Assembly: GCA_021772135.1 (NCBI GenBank)
Contig: JADYXQ010000320.1
Coordinates: 1 to 52,998, forward strand
Length of the DNA stretch: 52,998 bases
Reading direction: 5' to 3'
Origin: Candidatus Obscuribacter sp.
GTDB taxonomy: Bacteria > Cyanobacteriota > Vampirovibrionia > Obscuribacterales > Obscuribacteraceae
Shown: piece after piece, positions 43,016 through 51,518 of the stretch
Numbering within the stretch: the stretch's first letter is position 1
Layout of the letters: each line of letters begins with the position of its first letter
Made by a program: the position numbers and the translations under genes
Notes under the pieces: generated by a model
The model's database searches: none
What the model was told of the DNA's origin: nothing
What the model saw: the letters and a program-made list of their open reading frames with translations, nothing else

Positions 43016-43144
43016 ATGACAACTTTTCAGACAGACCCGGTAATTTTCATATTCATCGTGCTTGGATTCAGCACTTTTACTTTTCTTGCCCTGGGCGCAC
43101 GTAAGGCCTTCTTTGAGCCTTACTCAGGCCCAGACGAGACATAA
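43016..43144 (+). CDS. Small single-pass membrane protein of 42 residues
   Basis: ATG 43016 to TAA 43142-43144. It has one membrane helix at about residues 9-29 (VIFIFIVLGFSTFTFLALG), a positive ARK after it and an acidic, aromatic tail (FFEPYSGPDET), so the N-terminus should face outside. No family is recognised. Size and layout are like small subunits of respiratory or other membrane complexes, but no such complex is encoded nearby. The ribosome site is weak (GTGAG at 43003-43007). It lies alone between oppositely oriented genes. Confidence 0.45.
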   Translation: MTTFQTDPVIFIFIVLGFSTFTFLALGARKAFFEPYSGPDET

Positions 43145-43180
43145 AACTGCCCTGGCTTTAGATATTCAGCGCTCAGCTCT

Positions 43181-43645
43181 TTAATTAGACTGGGCGTTTG
43201 TTTTGACAATTTCTACCGAGCACGGCGCCTCTGTCAGAACAGCCTGCGAAACGCTGCCCAGAAACAGCTTTTCGATGCCCTGGCGACCGTGCGAGCCCAT
43301 CACAATCATGTCTGCGTGCCACTCACGGGCGCATTCGACAATTCTTTCTTTGACATTGCCTTCCAGAACTTCGCTACTCACAGCCTCAGTGCCCGGCTGC
43401 TGGCAGCTTGTCGCCAGCAAGGCGGCGGTTTCTTCTACCAGTGTTCTGGCCTCGTTCAGACGTTCTTGCTGAGCTTCTAGGGCCAGCGGCACATAGCCTG
43501 AATGCCAACCGGCCAACTCAGGGTGAAATGGTTCTAATACCGTTAACACTTTGAAAACTGTGTCAGCAGGCCAGACCCGACCGGCAATCGAATCGATTGC
43601 TAACTTAGAGCAAGGAGAGCCGTCCACTGCCAGCAATACTTTCAT
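43181..43645 (-). CDS. uspA: Universal stress protein UspA family
   Basis: 154 residues from ATG 43645 (MKVLLAVDGSPCSK); the ATG overlaps the stop of the preceding gene as ATGA, so this start is favoured over the longer frame to 43747. The ATP-binding signature of the Usp fold is GSHGRQGIEKLFLGSVSQAV. Usp proteins bind ATP or AMP and help survival in stress. It is the last gene of the sigma-factor operon and is translationally coupled to the membrane-protein gene before it. Confidence 0.85.
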   Translation of the reverse strand: MKVLLAVDGSPCSKLAIDSIAGRVWPADTVFKVLTVLEPFHPELAGWHSGYVPLALEAQQERLNEARTLVEETAALLATSCQQPGTEAVSSEVLEGNVKERIVECAREWHADMIVMGSHGRQGIEKLFLGSVSQAVLTEAPCSVEIVKTNAQSN

Positions 43646-44298
43646 TCTTCGCCCTTGAACCTCAAGCGGAAATGGCAAATCAGTCCACCTAATCCAATCA
43701 TAGCAACCAAAATCACTACGCGATTGCCGATGCGCGGAAAGCGCCATATTTCAGGTACCGTTGAAATCAGAGTGAGCAGCGCCACAACTGCCAGGAGGCA
43801 AACTATATAGAGCAAATTGTTTTTGACCGTACTGAGCTGCCTGGCGCCAATAAACTTAAGCTGCAAAATGGTGGCAAAAAGATTCGCCCCCAGGCCAAGG
43901 CCAACCACAAAACCACCCTGCACCAGAGCCAGACATAGAAGTGCCAACGGTTCAAAGCCGGTGGTGTGAAAGGCAACTCGAGCGGCGCTAAACAATATGG
44001 TGGAATATAAAAGGGCGCAGGCCACAGCGGCGAAAAATTTCTGCCGGATGCGCCTGAGGCTGCCGCCTACCAGACCAGGAATTATAAGTTTGGTCAGCCC
44101 AGCGGTAAGCAAAAGCAAAATGAAAAACCTGCCCACCGGCCATTTCTGGTTGATCATTTCGCGCACAAAGAGAAAAGGTCGGCGCAGGGCTGGGTCGAGC
44201 ATTAGCGCTGCGGTATCGTGCTGTACTGTGACTGGTTGAGCCGTTGCCGGCAACAGCGTCAGGCCCAGTGCTAGAAAAAGTGCGATCAAGTATTTCAT
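43642..44298 (-). CDS. Membrane protein of the sigma-factor operon
   Basis: 218 residues, no recognised family. It starts with a signal-like helix (IALFLALGLTLLPATAQP), a short outside segment, then four to five membrane helices including FFILLLLTAGLTKLII, AVACALLYSTILFSAARVAF, LLYIVCLLAVVALLTLIS and VVILVAMIGLGGLICHF. The start (ATG 44298) overlaps the anti-sigma stop by 4 bases and its stop overlaps the uspA start by 4 bases. A part in signal transfer or envelope defence is inferred from that tight arrangement only. Confidence 0.65.
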   Translation of the reverse strand: MKYLIALFLALGLTLLPATAQPVTVQHDTAALMLDPALRRPFLFVREMINQKWPVGRFFILLLLTAGLTKLIIPGLVGGSLRRIRQKFFAAVACALLYSTILFSAARVAFHTTGFEPLALLCLALVQGGFVVGLGLGANLFATILQLKFIGARQLSTVKNNLLYIVCLLAVVALLTLISTVPEIWRFPRIGNRVVILVAMIGLGGLICHFRLRFKGEE

Positions 44299-44798
44299 GC
44301 CGGCACTTCTTTTTCAGTAGCTTTTTCAATTAGCGGTTTCAGCGCCAGCAAAAGCAAAAGTGAAATCAACCAGGCCGTGATATTGCAAAACGATTCGTCT
44401 AGAGTGCTGCCGTAAGCGGTCATGGTCGCAAAAGCAAGGCATGATGTCGACAGTAGCCAGAGATCGTGTTTGCGCGCAGACGCGCCAGCATGCACTGGTA
44501 TCGCTCCTTGTGCAGCCAAGTAGTTGTCGCTGCCTTTTTCAGCCATGACCGCTTGCATAATGCTTGCGGTCAATTCTTCATGCCGGGGTACTGCCAGCGT
44601 GGGTAGCGTTGAAGCCGCTTCAAAAAACATCAAATTAGCAGAGTGATAATCGCGACAGTTCTGACAATGAGAAAGGTGAGCCTGACAGATGGCCGGCAGC
44701 GAGAGGCTAGCTGCATCTGCACCAGAGAGTGACGTGTCGACAATTTGATCAAACAAACTGTCGAGATCTTCTTTGATTTTATTACAGACCATTGACAT
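44295..44798 (-). CDS. Zinc-containing anti-sigma factor, membrane-bound
   Basis: 167 residues from ATG 44798 (GGGGAAAG lies 7 bases upstream, inside the sigma gene). The N-terminal half has HLSHCQNC, an HxxxCxxC zinc motif (His41, Cys45, Cys48) as in zinc anti-sigma (ZAS) domains. Two hydrophobic segments follow (LWLLSTSCLAFATMTAYGS, ITAWLISLLLLLALKPLI). It should hold the ECF sigma factor at the membrane. It overlaps the sigma gene by 17 bases and the next gene by 4. The sigma-then-anti-sigma order is usual. Confidence 0.8.
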   Translation of the reverse strand: MSMVCNKIKEDLDSLFDQIVDTSLSGADAASLSLPAICQAHLSHCQNCRDYHSANLMFFEAASTLPTLAVPRHEELTASIMQAVMAEKGSDNYLAAQGAIPVHAGASARKHDLWLLSTSCLAFATMTAYGSTLDESFCNITAWLISLLLLLALKPLIEKATEKEVPA

Positions 44799-45405
44799 TG
44801 TCGGCTTTCCCCGTGGTGAGAATCAGTTTGCGCAAGCGTTCTTTGGCCCTGAACAAAAGTGTGCGCACCGTGTTTTCGTTTTCTTGCATGGCTTTGCCTA
44901 TTTCATCGTAACTAAACTCATATTGATAGCGCAGAATAAATGCTTGTCTGTATCGCAAAGGTAAAAGACTCAGTGCTTGATTGAGTTTTTCGACAAACAA
45001 AATTCGCTCAACATCAATGCTGGTATCGCTGGCTGAAATCGGCTCCAGATAGGGTTCTTCGCTCATGATTTGTTCAAACGAAACCGTTGATTTGACCTGG
45101 CGCAAATAATCTAAAGCGCTGTTGGTGGCAATTTTTACCAGCCATGGCCGCACTGCTCTATATTGTTTTTGATCGAACTGGCGCAAGTTGCGAAATGCTT
45201 TGAGAAAAGCATCTTGAGTGAGATCTCGTGCCACTTCTTGCTCGGTTACCATACGTGCCAGAATATTGAAAATGAGATTTTGATGTCGCACCACCAGCCT
45301 CTCAAAGGCGTGACGATCTCCTGCCAGAGTTTCTTTCACGGCAGCGAGATCATCAATGTCACCTTCGGTGCGCCCTTGCATATTAGAGAGCTGTTCCTGA
45401 TTCAA
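44782..45405 (-). CDS. ECF-family RNA polymerase sigma factor
   Basis: 207 residues. Region 2 (FERLVVRHQNLIFNILARMV, then VARDLTQDAFLKAFRNLRQF) and region 4 (SLLPLRYRQAFILRYQYEFS, then YDEIGKAMQENENTVRTLLF) are clear; region 3 is missing, as in ECF sigma factors. The start is TTG 45405, overlapping the Spy-like gene by 23 bases, or ATG 45381, just after its stop; both leave the domains intact. It is between a periplasmic sensor-like gene and its probable anti-sigma gene. An ECF-like promoter before the operon suggests self-activation. Confidence 0.9.
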   Translation of the reverse strand: MNQEQLSNMQGRTEGDIDDLAAVKETLAGDRHAFERLVVRHQNLIFNILARMVTEQEVARDLTQDAFLKAFRNLRQFDQKQYRAVRPWLVKIATNSALDYLRQVKSTVSFEQIMSEEPYLEPISASDTSIDVERILFVEKLNQALSLLPLRYRQAFILRYQYEFSYDEIGKAMQENENTVRTLLFRAKERLRKLILTTGKADNVNGL

Positions 45406-45907
45406 TGGCTTTTGTCAGCCGGGGCCGATGTTGCGCGAATTTTTTCAAATTTTCTTTTTGTTCACTTGTGAGCATAGCGCGAATTTTCAAGAATGTTTCC
45501 AGGCGATCGTCCATTAACTTCTCGTGCATAACCCTCAAGCTCGCCGCTTTGTCGCGCAGGCTTTTGTCTGACTCGGGCGAATTTTCGAGGCTGCCGGCCG
45601 CGTGCATAAAGTCTTTGAGGCCGGCTCTCAGCGCAGCTCGCTCGCTGCTATTGGCCTCGCGTCTTTTTTCTACCAGGGCGGTAATTTCTTTTTTCTGAGC
45701 AGCAGTGGCATCGATGCGCGTACAAAAGCGTTTGATTATGTGTTTGACTATCGCTTCTTGAAATTCAGGATCGGCCTGCTCTAAAGCTGTGTCTGCTTTC
45801 CCCTGCCCGTCGTCTGCCCAGGCACTGATTAAGGCTGCGCCGGATGCACAAGCGGCAATAGATGACACCGAAGTAAGCGCCAGTTTATGCCAAATTTTGA
45901 TTTTCAT
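45383..45907 (-). CDS. Spy/CpxP-like periplasmic protein
   Basis: 174 residues from ATG 45907, with GGGAGAGGG immediately upstream. A signal peptide (KLALTSVSSIAACASGAALI) is followed by a helical, charged domain. It has LTSEQKENLKKFA, an LTxxQ-type motif of the Spy/CpxP family, and an earlier partial copy (ATAAQKKEITALV). Such proteins are helical chaperones or metal sensors of the periplasm. As the first gene of the sigma operon it may be the sensor or the main protective product. The family assignment is by pattern only; single Cys 66-68 region is the only metal-like site. Confidence 0.65.
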   Translation of the reverse strand: MKIKIWHKLALTSVSSIAACASGAALISAWADDGQGKADTALEQADPEFQEAIVKHIIKRFCTRIDATAAQKKEITALVEKRREANSSERAALRAGLKDFMHAAGSLENSPESDKSLRDKAASLRVMHEKLMDDRLETFLKIRAMLTSEQKENLKKFAQHRPRLTKAIESGTAL

Positions 45908-45947
45908 AACCCTCTCCCGCAATAGTGTTTTGGTCCTGCACTATTCA

Positions 45948-45973
45948 TTACGAAAGCGGCGCGAAAAAGTTTC
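45948..45973 (-). promoter_or_regulatory. ECF-type promoter of the stress operon
   Basis: On the minus strand GAAAC (45973-45969) and CGTAA (45952-45948) are 16 bases apart. This resembles the GAAC...CGT promoters of ECF sigma factors and suggests self-regulation. A hairpin AATAGTG/CACTATT (45921-45945) lies in the leader. Confidence 0.4.
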
Positions 45974-45993
45974 AGGTGAGCTTTAAACTAGCT

Positions 45994-47145
45994 TCAAACT
46001 AATTTTGCCAGTTCGGTAAGCGGTACGGCAGCTTCAAAATCGACCTGACCCAGTTTGGTCGTAGGCAGCACCAGCTTGATATTGTCGCCCGAGCGCTTCT
46101 TATCTGCTGTCATCAATTGAACCAGTTTGTCTTTGGCCAGGCCCTTAGGAATTTCGTGAGGCAGCTCGGCCCGAATCAGAATTTCTTTGACGCGCTCAAG
46201 GGCATCTTTGCCGATTTTTTTCTGCGCTACGGCATACTTGGTTGTCTGCGCCATGCCTATAGCAATGGCTTCACCGTGATTAAGAGCGCCGCTGCTGTCG
46301 CTTGTGGCGGTCTCCAGTGCATGACCTAATGTATGACCCAAATTGAGCACACGTCTGATGGAATTTTCTTGTGGGTCGCGAGCGACAATGAAAAGCTTCA
46401 TCTTAATGCAGCTGGTAATCAGCCCAGAGAGCACCGGATCGTCATACTCCACCACATTGCGCAGCATGTCTTCGACAATATCTATTAACGCCCGCGGGCC
46501 TTTTTCGTAGTCGCAAGCCCTAGCGGCGGTATCTTCAATTAAAGCGTATTTCAAAATCTCAGCCAGGCCGGCAGTGAGCTCGCGGCGGGGCAAACTTTCA
46601 AGCACTTCTTGATCGGCCAGCACCGCTTTGGGGAAGAAAAAAGTACCGGCTAAATTTTTGCCCGAAGGTAAATTGATGGCATTTTTGCCGCCAATGGCGG
46701 CGTCTACTTGCGCCAACAGTGATGTCGGCACCAGCACCAGATTCAAACCACGCATATATGTAGAACAGGCAAAACCGGCCAGGTCTGAAAGCGCACCACC
46801 ACCCAGAGCGACAATGGTGTCCTGGCGATCAAAACCGCGAGCCTCTAAGTGCTCCCAGATGCGCAAGAGCCATTCGCTGGTTTTGCAATTTTCGCCATCA
46901 GGCACTTCTAAAGTCGTGACCTGAAAATCTTCAGAGGGCAGAGTGTCGAGCACGTCTCTGAGCCAGTGCACAGCAGTTGACGGTTGGCAGAGCAAAAGCA
47001 CCCGGCGACCGGCACCGATTTGGGCCAGTATGGCCGATAATTTGTGCCTTGCACCGGCACCCACCGCCACTCTCGTCTTTACCTCGAGAGTAGTGTTCCA
47101 GTTCATTGTGATGACTGGCCCACGATGCTTAGACTTATGGCGCAT
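45994..47145 (-). CDS. aroB: 3-dehydroquinate synthase
   Basis: Second step of the shikimate pathway, NAD- and metal-dependent. 383 residues from ATG 47145, chosen because AAGGAT precedes it (overlap of 11 bases with the aroC end); ATG 47106 is an alternative and the frame is open to 47241. Motifs: GVALSDLAGF-like VALGGGALSDLAGF, YMRGLNLVLVPTSLLAQVDAAI, GGKNAINLPSGKNLAGTFFFP, NLGHTLGHALE and NHGEAIAIGM with metal-binding His residues. The length is normal. Translated together with aroC upstream. Confidence 0.94.
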   Translation of the reverse strand: MRHKSKHRGPVITMNWNTTLEVKTRVAVGAGARHKLSAILAQIGAGRRVLLLCQPSTAVHWLRDVLDTLPSEDFQVTTLEVPDGENCKTSEWLLRIWEHLEARGFDRQDTIVALGGGALSDLAGFACSTYMRGLNLVLVPTSLLAQVDAAIGGKNAINLPSGKNLAGTFFFPKAVLADQEVLESLPRRELTAGLAEILKYALIEDTAARACDYEKGPRALIDIVEDMLRNVVEYDDPVLSGLITSCIKMKLFIVARDPQENSIRRVLNLGHTLGHALETATSDSSGALNHGEAIAIGMAQTTKYAVAQKKIGKDALERVKEILIRAELPHEIPKGLAKDKLVQLMTADKKRSGDNIKLVLPTTKLGQVDFEAAVPLTELAKLV

Positions 47146-48370
47146 CTGCTCTATCCTTCTGATTGAGATTTTGACAATAGGAACGGTAGTCTGTAACTGA
47201 GGCTGAAAGCTCGCGCATACTGTCGGCGGCAAACTTGTCAATAATGGAATTGGCCAGGGTCAAGCATACCATTGCCTTCGCCACAACTGAAGCAGCAGGC
47301 ACAGCGCAGACATCGGAGCGCTCATAGTGCGCCTGACAGGGTTCAAACTGGGGAAAAGTGACCGAGGGCAGGCCAGCTTTGAGGGTGGGAATAGGCTTCA
47401 TATATGCTCTGACTATAAGTCTTTCACCATTGGTCATGCCCCCTTCCACCCCGCCGGCATGATTGGTCTGTCTGACCACAGGTAAGGTTGATTGACGGGA
47501 ATTATCCACAGCAAACATAGCATCGTGCACCTGACTACCTGGTCTTTGAGAACCGGCAAAACCATCGCCGATTTCCATGGCTTTCATAGCTTGAATGCTC
47601 ATCAGGGCTTGCGCTAGCTGACCGTCCAAGCGGCGGTCCCACTGGCTGTAGCTGCCCAGTCCCACTGGTAAATTATCAGCCAGTACTTCTACTCTTCCGC
47701 CCAAACTGTCCCCGGCGGTAAGAGCTTGTTTGATAGCGGCTTTCATGCGCTCTGAAGTTTCAGGGTCGATGCAAAACACTTCAGAGCTGCGTGCCAGCTC
47801 GGTGATTTGGCCATTGGCCATGGCGCTCACTGATGCCGGTGAAATTACATCGGCTATGGCAATGACGTGGCTCGCTACTTCAATGCCAAGTGCCCGCAAT
47901 AAAAGCATGGCAAAACCACCGGCCGCCACCCGAGCAGCAGTTTCTCGCGCGCTTGAGCGCTCGAGCACATCACGCACATCGCCCTGAGCATATTTAAGGG
48001 TGCCGGCATAATCGGCATGACCGGGGCGAAAGCGTTCGATATTTTTTGCCGCCATCTGCGCAACGGCTTCATCACTGCCGTTCGGCTCGTCGACTGACAT
48101 GACGTGGGTCCAGTTGGCAGCATCTTTATTGTGAATGAGCAGACTAATTGGCGCACCGGTAGTGATACCATGCCGCACTCCGCCTACAATTTCGATTTGG
48201 TCAGATTCAATTCTTTGCCTGCCGCTTCTGCCGTAGCCACTTTGCCTGGCAGCCAGTTCAGCGTTCACGGCAAGCTGATCAATCGTTAAGCCAGCTGGAA
48301 AGCCCTCGAGAATCGACATTATTGCTTTGCCGTGGGATTCGCCGCCGGTAATTAAGCGCAGAGCTGGCAT
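47135..48370 (-). CDS. aroC: Chorismate synthase
   Basis: Last step of the shikimate pathway, FMN-dependent, making chorismate. 411 residues from ATG 48370; the frame is open to 48424, but the family starts MPALRLITGGESHGKA. Signatures: GGESHGKAIMSILEGFPAG, RQSGYGRSGRQRIESDQIEI, RPGHADYAGTLKY, RETAARVAAG and QRPGSQVHDAMF. It is slightly longer than the common 360-390 residues. It overlaps aroB by 11 bases and lies divergent from aroA, 72 bases away, so a shared control region is likely. Confidence 0.95.
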   Translation of the reverse strand: MPALRLITGGESHGKAIMSILEGFPAGLTIDQLAVNAELAARQSGYGRSGRQRIESDQIEIVGGVRHGITTGAPISLLIHNKDAANWTHVMSVDEPNGSDEAVAQMAAKNIERFRPGHADYAGTLKYAQGDVRDVLERSSARETAARVAAGGFAMLLLRALGIEVASHVIAIADVISPASVSAMANGQITELARSSEVFCIDPETSERMKAAIKQALTAGDSLGGRVEVLADNLPVGLGSYSQWDRRLDGQLAQALMSIQAMKAMEIGDGFAGSQRPGSQVHDAMFAVDNSRQSTLPVVRQTNHAGGVEGGMTNGERLIVRAYMKPIPTLKAGLPSVTFPQFEPCQAHYERSDVCAVPAASVVAKAMVCLTLANSIIDKFAADSMRELSASVTDYRSYCQNLNQKDRADAP

Positions 48371-48442
48371 GAAAGTAATACCTGTTATTGCAATTGGTGC
48401 GATACTAACATTTTGGCAGTCCACTTTTAATAGGCTTCTTAC

Positions 48443-49774
48443 GTGTCGGCAAAACTGTATTTAAGTGGCAATTTAGAGCTTCCGGGCGATAAATCGATTA
48501 CCCACCGGGCTCTGATACTCTCATGCTTTATCAAAGGCGAAATGCTTGTTGAGGGCGCTCTGCTCTCTCAAGACATACTTTCTACCATCAGAGGGGTACG
48601 CGCTCTTGGCTTGAAAATAAAGATATCAGGAGCCGGCCCCTCCAAGCACACCAATCTTTTAATTCGGGGCGGTGGCATCGAGACCATAGCTCTTGGCAAA
48701 AAGCCTTTCGTCATTGACGCGGGCAATTCGGGCACGACTATGCGCATCTTGTCAGGAATGCTGGCCGGGCGACTTGGAGTATTTAGTTTTGACGGTGATG
48801 CCTCCTTAAAGCAGCGCGACATGTCGCGTATGCTCGACCCGATTGTTTCAATGGGAGGCCAGGTAACTTATCAGGGCACAGCCGGCAAAGCTCCGTTTAC
48901 AATTACCGGCGGCAATTTGACCGGTGGCGAATTTGATCTCGACGTCAATTCGGCGCAAGTTTCAACAGCTTTAATATTGGCCGGACTTTCAGCTCAGGGT
49001 AAAACTTCAGTAAGCACCAAGGCCAAAATTCGCGACCACACAACGCGCATGATGACTCATTTGCGCTTGCCTTTTGAAAGTGAAAATGATGGCTTGAAAA
49101 TTACTGTTGAACCTCTGCAAGGCGATCTGCGCGCCCGCGATTTGCAAGTGCCGGCGGATCTCTCTGCTGCCTCCTTCTTCATGGTTGCTACGCTTCTTCT
49201 GGAAGGATCTGAAATTGAACTGAGTGATGTGGGAGTAAATCCGGGACGCAATCTAATTATTGATGTGCTCAAGGCCATGGGCGCAAATATTGAAATTACC
49301 AATGAACGCAATTTTGGTTTAGAGCCGGTTGTAGATTTGAAAGTTTCTTATACGGGTTCACTTAATGCCACCAATATTGAAGCCGAGCATATTCCGCGCG
49401 GCATTGACGAGTTGCCGATAATCGCTCTGGCCATGGCTTTTGCTAAGGGTGATTCGACCGTGCACGGTGCTGCCGAGCTGGTCGAAAAAGAGTCGGACAG
49501 ACTTAGTTTGATCGTGCAAAATTTAAAATTGCTTGGTGTGGAAGTGACACGCAATGGCAGTACATTTACGGTGCACGGTACCGGTGCCATCAAATCTGGT
49601 GCCGCACCTAAGACCGGCGTCTGGACTACCGCCGGCGATCATCGTTTGGCGATGATGGGTCAAGTGGCTAAGCTTGTCACTCATGGCGAATTTGAAGTCG
49701 AACAGCCTGAATGTGTTGATGCTTCGTATCCGGGCTTTATGATCGATTTGCGCGAGCTGACCTGCGAAGATTAG
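48443..49774 (+). CDS. aroA: 3-phosphoshikimate 1-carboxyvinyltransferase (EPSP synthase)
   Basis: Transfers enolpyruvate to shikimate 3-phosphate. 443 residues from GTG 48443. Motifs: LPGDKSITHRALILS (substrate-binding Lys in DKS), DAGNSGTTMRILSGML, SAQVSTALILAGL, RDHTTRMM, DLSAASFFMVATLL, GIDELPIIALAMAFAKG (Asp/Glu pair) and GDHRLAMM. The GNSGTTMR loop is like the Bacillus-type enzymes by eye. The divergent arrangement with aroC-aroB suggests coordinated control of chorismate supply. The start has no strong ribosome site. Confidence 0.94.
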   Translation: MSAKLYLSGNLELPGDKSITHRALILSCFIKGEMLVEGALLSQDILSTIRGVRALGLKIKISGAGPSKHTNLLIRGGGIETIALGKKPFVIDAGNSGTTMRILSGMLAGRLGVFSFDGDASLKQRDMSRMLDPIVSMGGQVTYQGTAGKAPFTITGGNLTGGEFDLDVNSAQVSTALILAGLSAQGKTSVSTKAKIRDHTTRMMTHLRLPFESENDGLKITVEPLQGDLRARDLQVPADLSAASFFMVATLLLEGSEIELSDVGVNPGRNLIIDVLKAMGANIEITNERNFGLEPVVDLKVSYTGSLNATNIEAEHIPRGIDELPIIALAMAFAKGDSTVHGAAELVEKESDRLSLIVQNLKLLGVEVTRNGSTFTVHGTGAIKSGAAPKTGVWTTAGDHRLAMMGQVAKLVTHGEFEVEQPECVDASYPGFMIDLRELTCED

Positions 49775-50144
49775 GGCATCAAAATTTTCTTTTAGTTAAA
49801 ACGCACCTACCTTAGGCCGAAGAACGCAACAAAAGATTTCGGATGAATCGTTCCGACGCATTTTCTAAGGAAATCTTGATCTAGAAAGTAGTTAGTTTCT
49901 TCGATGTCGAATTCATCGATTACAAAGCTAAGGACTATCATTTGTGGCCCTCAATGCTGCTTCACCGCAGGTGGTGGCGCTGTGTAATTTGCGAGATTTT
50001 TCTGTTACAGGCGATCAGCTTGCATGAAGAAAAAATGAAAATTCCGAGGAGCCAGTTGCATGCAATCAGCAGGTGAAAACTGCCAAGAATTACAAGACCC
50101 CAGAATTCAAGCATCTTCTGATGCCTCGTTCTGAACTTTTATGT
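49775..50144. other. Gene-poor stretch
   Basis: 370 bases without a clear gene. It holds the small minus-strand frame at 49807-49941, and otherwise nothing recognisable. It is the left edge of a decayed region that runs to the end of the window. Confidence 0.4.
49807..49941 (-). CDS. Possible small protein of 44 residues
   Basis: ATG 49941 to TAG 49809-49807, with GAGGG a few bases before the start. It begins MIVLSFVIDEFDIEETNYFL and ends KSFVAFFGLR. Protein-like in composition, but it has no known family and may be a remnant, since the neighbouring region contains broken genes. Confidence 0.25.
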   Translation of the reverse strand: MIVLSFVIDEFDIEETNYFLDQDFLRKCVGTIHPKSFVAFFGLR

Positions 50145-50611
50145 TCAAACCTGCATGCTACTTAGAACCGCTCCGCGCACCGCAACTTCTATTTCGGCCA
50201 CGTCGATTTTGCGCATTTCCATCATCGCTACGAATGCGCGCTTCGCTTCATCGCCACCTCTGTACATGGCGTCAGTTAGCACGCGCGGACTAATCTGCCA
50301 CGACACGCCCCATTTATCTTTGCCCCAGCCACACTCGCCCTCGGTGCCGCCGTTGCCGACGATAGCGTTCCAATCTGAAAGGAGAATGCTTCGCTGTGCT
50401 TAAACGAGTCTCCACCATTCAAACCAATACAAGATATGCCGCAAACCGTGAACTCGACCGTAAGCACGTCGCCAGCTTTTCCGCTGGGATAGTCAACTGG
50501 TGCGCGCATTATTGCACCTACTGTGCTGTCAGGAAACGTCCAGGCCTAGAAGCTCGCGGCCTCCTCGGCATCTTTCTCGTACCACACGCAAATTGTGTTG
50601 TTGTTCATCAT
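50145..50611 (-). pseudogene. Broken VOC-family (PhnB/glyoxalase-like) gene
   Basis: Read from ATG 50611, the translation is a typical VOC protein (MMNNNTICVWYEKDAEEAAS; FPDSTVGAIMRAP; KAGDVLTVEFTV; CIGLNGGDSFKHSEAFSFQ; then WNAIVGNGGTEGECGWGKDK; WGVSWQISPRVL; DEAKRAFVAMMEMRKIDVAE). Two lesions disable it: a TAG at 50548-50546 where the family has Tyr (SFYA), and a frameshift near 50371-50380 where about 11-12 expected codons between SFQ and WNAIVG are missing. Function of intact relatives is not established. The part upstream is undamaged in frame, so decay is recent. Confidence 0.8.
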
Positions 50612-50797
50612 CAGTGGTCCTCACTGTTCTGTTTGCGCCGCGCTAATTGGTTACTGAACAAAAGTTTTTATCATGAATTGTTCCGCGCACATTCGTCGAG
50701 GCAACGAATTTAATGGTATGTGTAAAAGCGGACGATTTTTTACCTTAGCAGAGACTCTTACCTGCTCGATTCACACGGTATCCCATCTTCTCGCTGG

Positions 50798-51361
50798 ATG
50801 GCTCGCTCTGCTCAAATGTGTGTCATCATGGTATTTTCCTTTGGAATACTGGCTTCGCCGCTTGCGCGGTTTTTAAAACCGACCATGAAGCCTGGTGAAT
50901 TCTTTCAAGCAGCTGATATGCCAGCGGCTGTTCGCAATGTCGAGTTTAACCTGACGGATTTTCCCGCTGATTGGACGTGCAGGCCGTTTGAATTTCAAAT
51001 GAAATATGTTGTGTTCAATCCAGAGCAGGAGCAAATTCGCAAAATACCGGGCTTTGCCGTGCGGATAGCACCGGGGAATATCGTTGCCTTTAGCCGTCTC
51101 TGTCCAAATGGCCGGGGTTGCATTCTAAATTACAAAAGTGAATCATGTTGCGGGTGTATAGAAAGCACAGTCGAACAGTGTATTTGCGCCGCGAAAAGAA
51201 ATCATGCGATTTTGGTTTGTCCCAGCCATCAAAGCACATTTGATTTGACACAGGGTGGACGCGTGCTCGCTGGTCCAGCTCCCAGGCCTCCACTGCAGTT
51301 TGATGTAATTCGACAGGGCGACGTCATTTCCATCAACAGACTTGAGGTTGGAATCTCGTAA
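50798..51361 (+). CDS. Rieske-like protein with altered cluster ligands
   Basis: 187 residues. A hydrophobic N-terminus (CVIMVFSFGILASPLARFLK) looks like the end of a membrane anchor. The Rieske domain follows: CPNGRGC at 102-108, then CPSHQSTFDLTQGGRVLAGPAPRPP at 141 on. In active proteins the motifs are CxHxxC and CPCH; here the His of the first is Asn104 with an extra residue, and the middle Cys of the second is Ser143. Cys102, Cys141 and His144 remain. Several extra Cys lie between the motifs. Neither ATG 50798 nor 50816 has a ribosome site, and no twin-Arg signal is seen. It may be decaying or hold a different cluster. Confidence 0.65.
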   Translation: MARSAQMCVIMVFSFGILASPLARFLKPTMKPGEFFQAADMPAAVRNVEFNLTDFPADWTCRPFEFQMKYVVFNPEQEQIRKIPGFAVRIAPGNIVAFSRLCPNGRGCILNYKSESCCGCIESTVEQCICAAKRNHAILVCPSHQSTFDLTQGGRVLAGPAPRPPLQFDVIRQGDVISINRLEVGIS

Positions 51362-51518
51362 ACTACATTGCCACTAATGGCTCTCGAAAAAATTTAGCGC
51401 CATCAAGGTCACCGGCAAAGTATGTTCAGACCTGTCATAGTGTTGATACACATGCGGCTGTCTTTGATTAATCGACTCAGCCAACCGTTCGGATGTTACT
51501 TCTACCACCGGTGCTGTT

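Noticed and set aside
50155..50403. Plus-strand frame of 82 codons in the decayed region
   Set aside because: It is the reverse strand of the broken VOC gene, whose protein similarity is on the minus strand.
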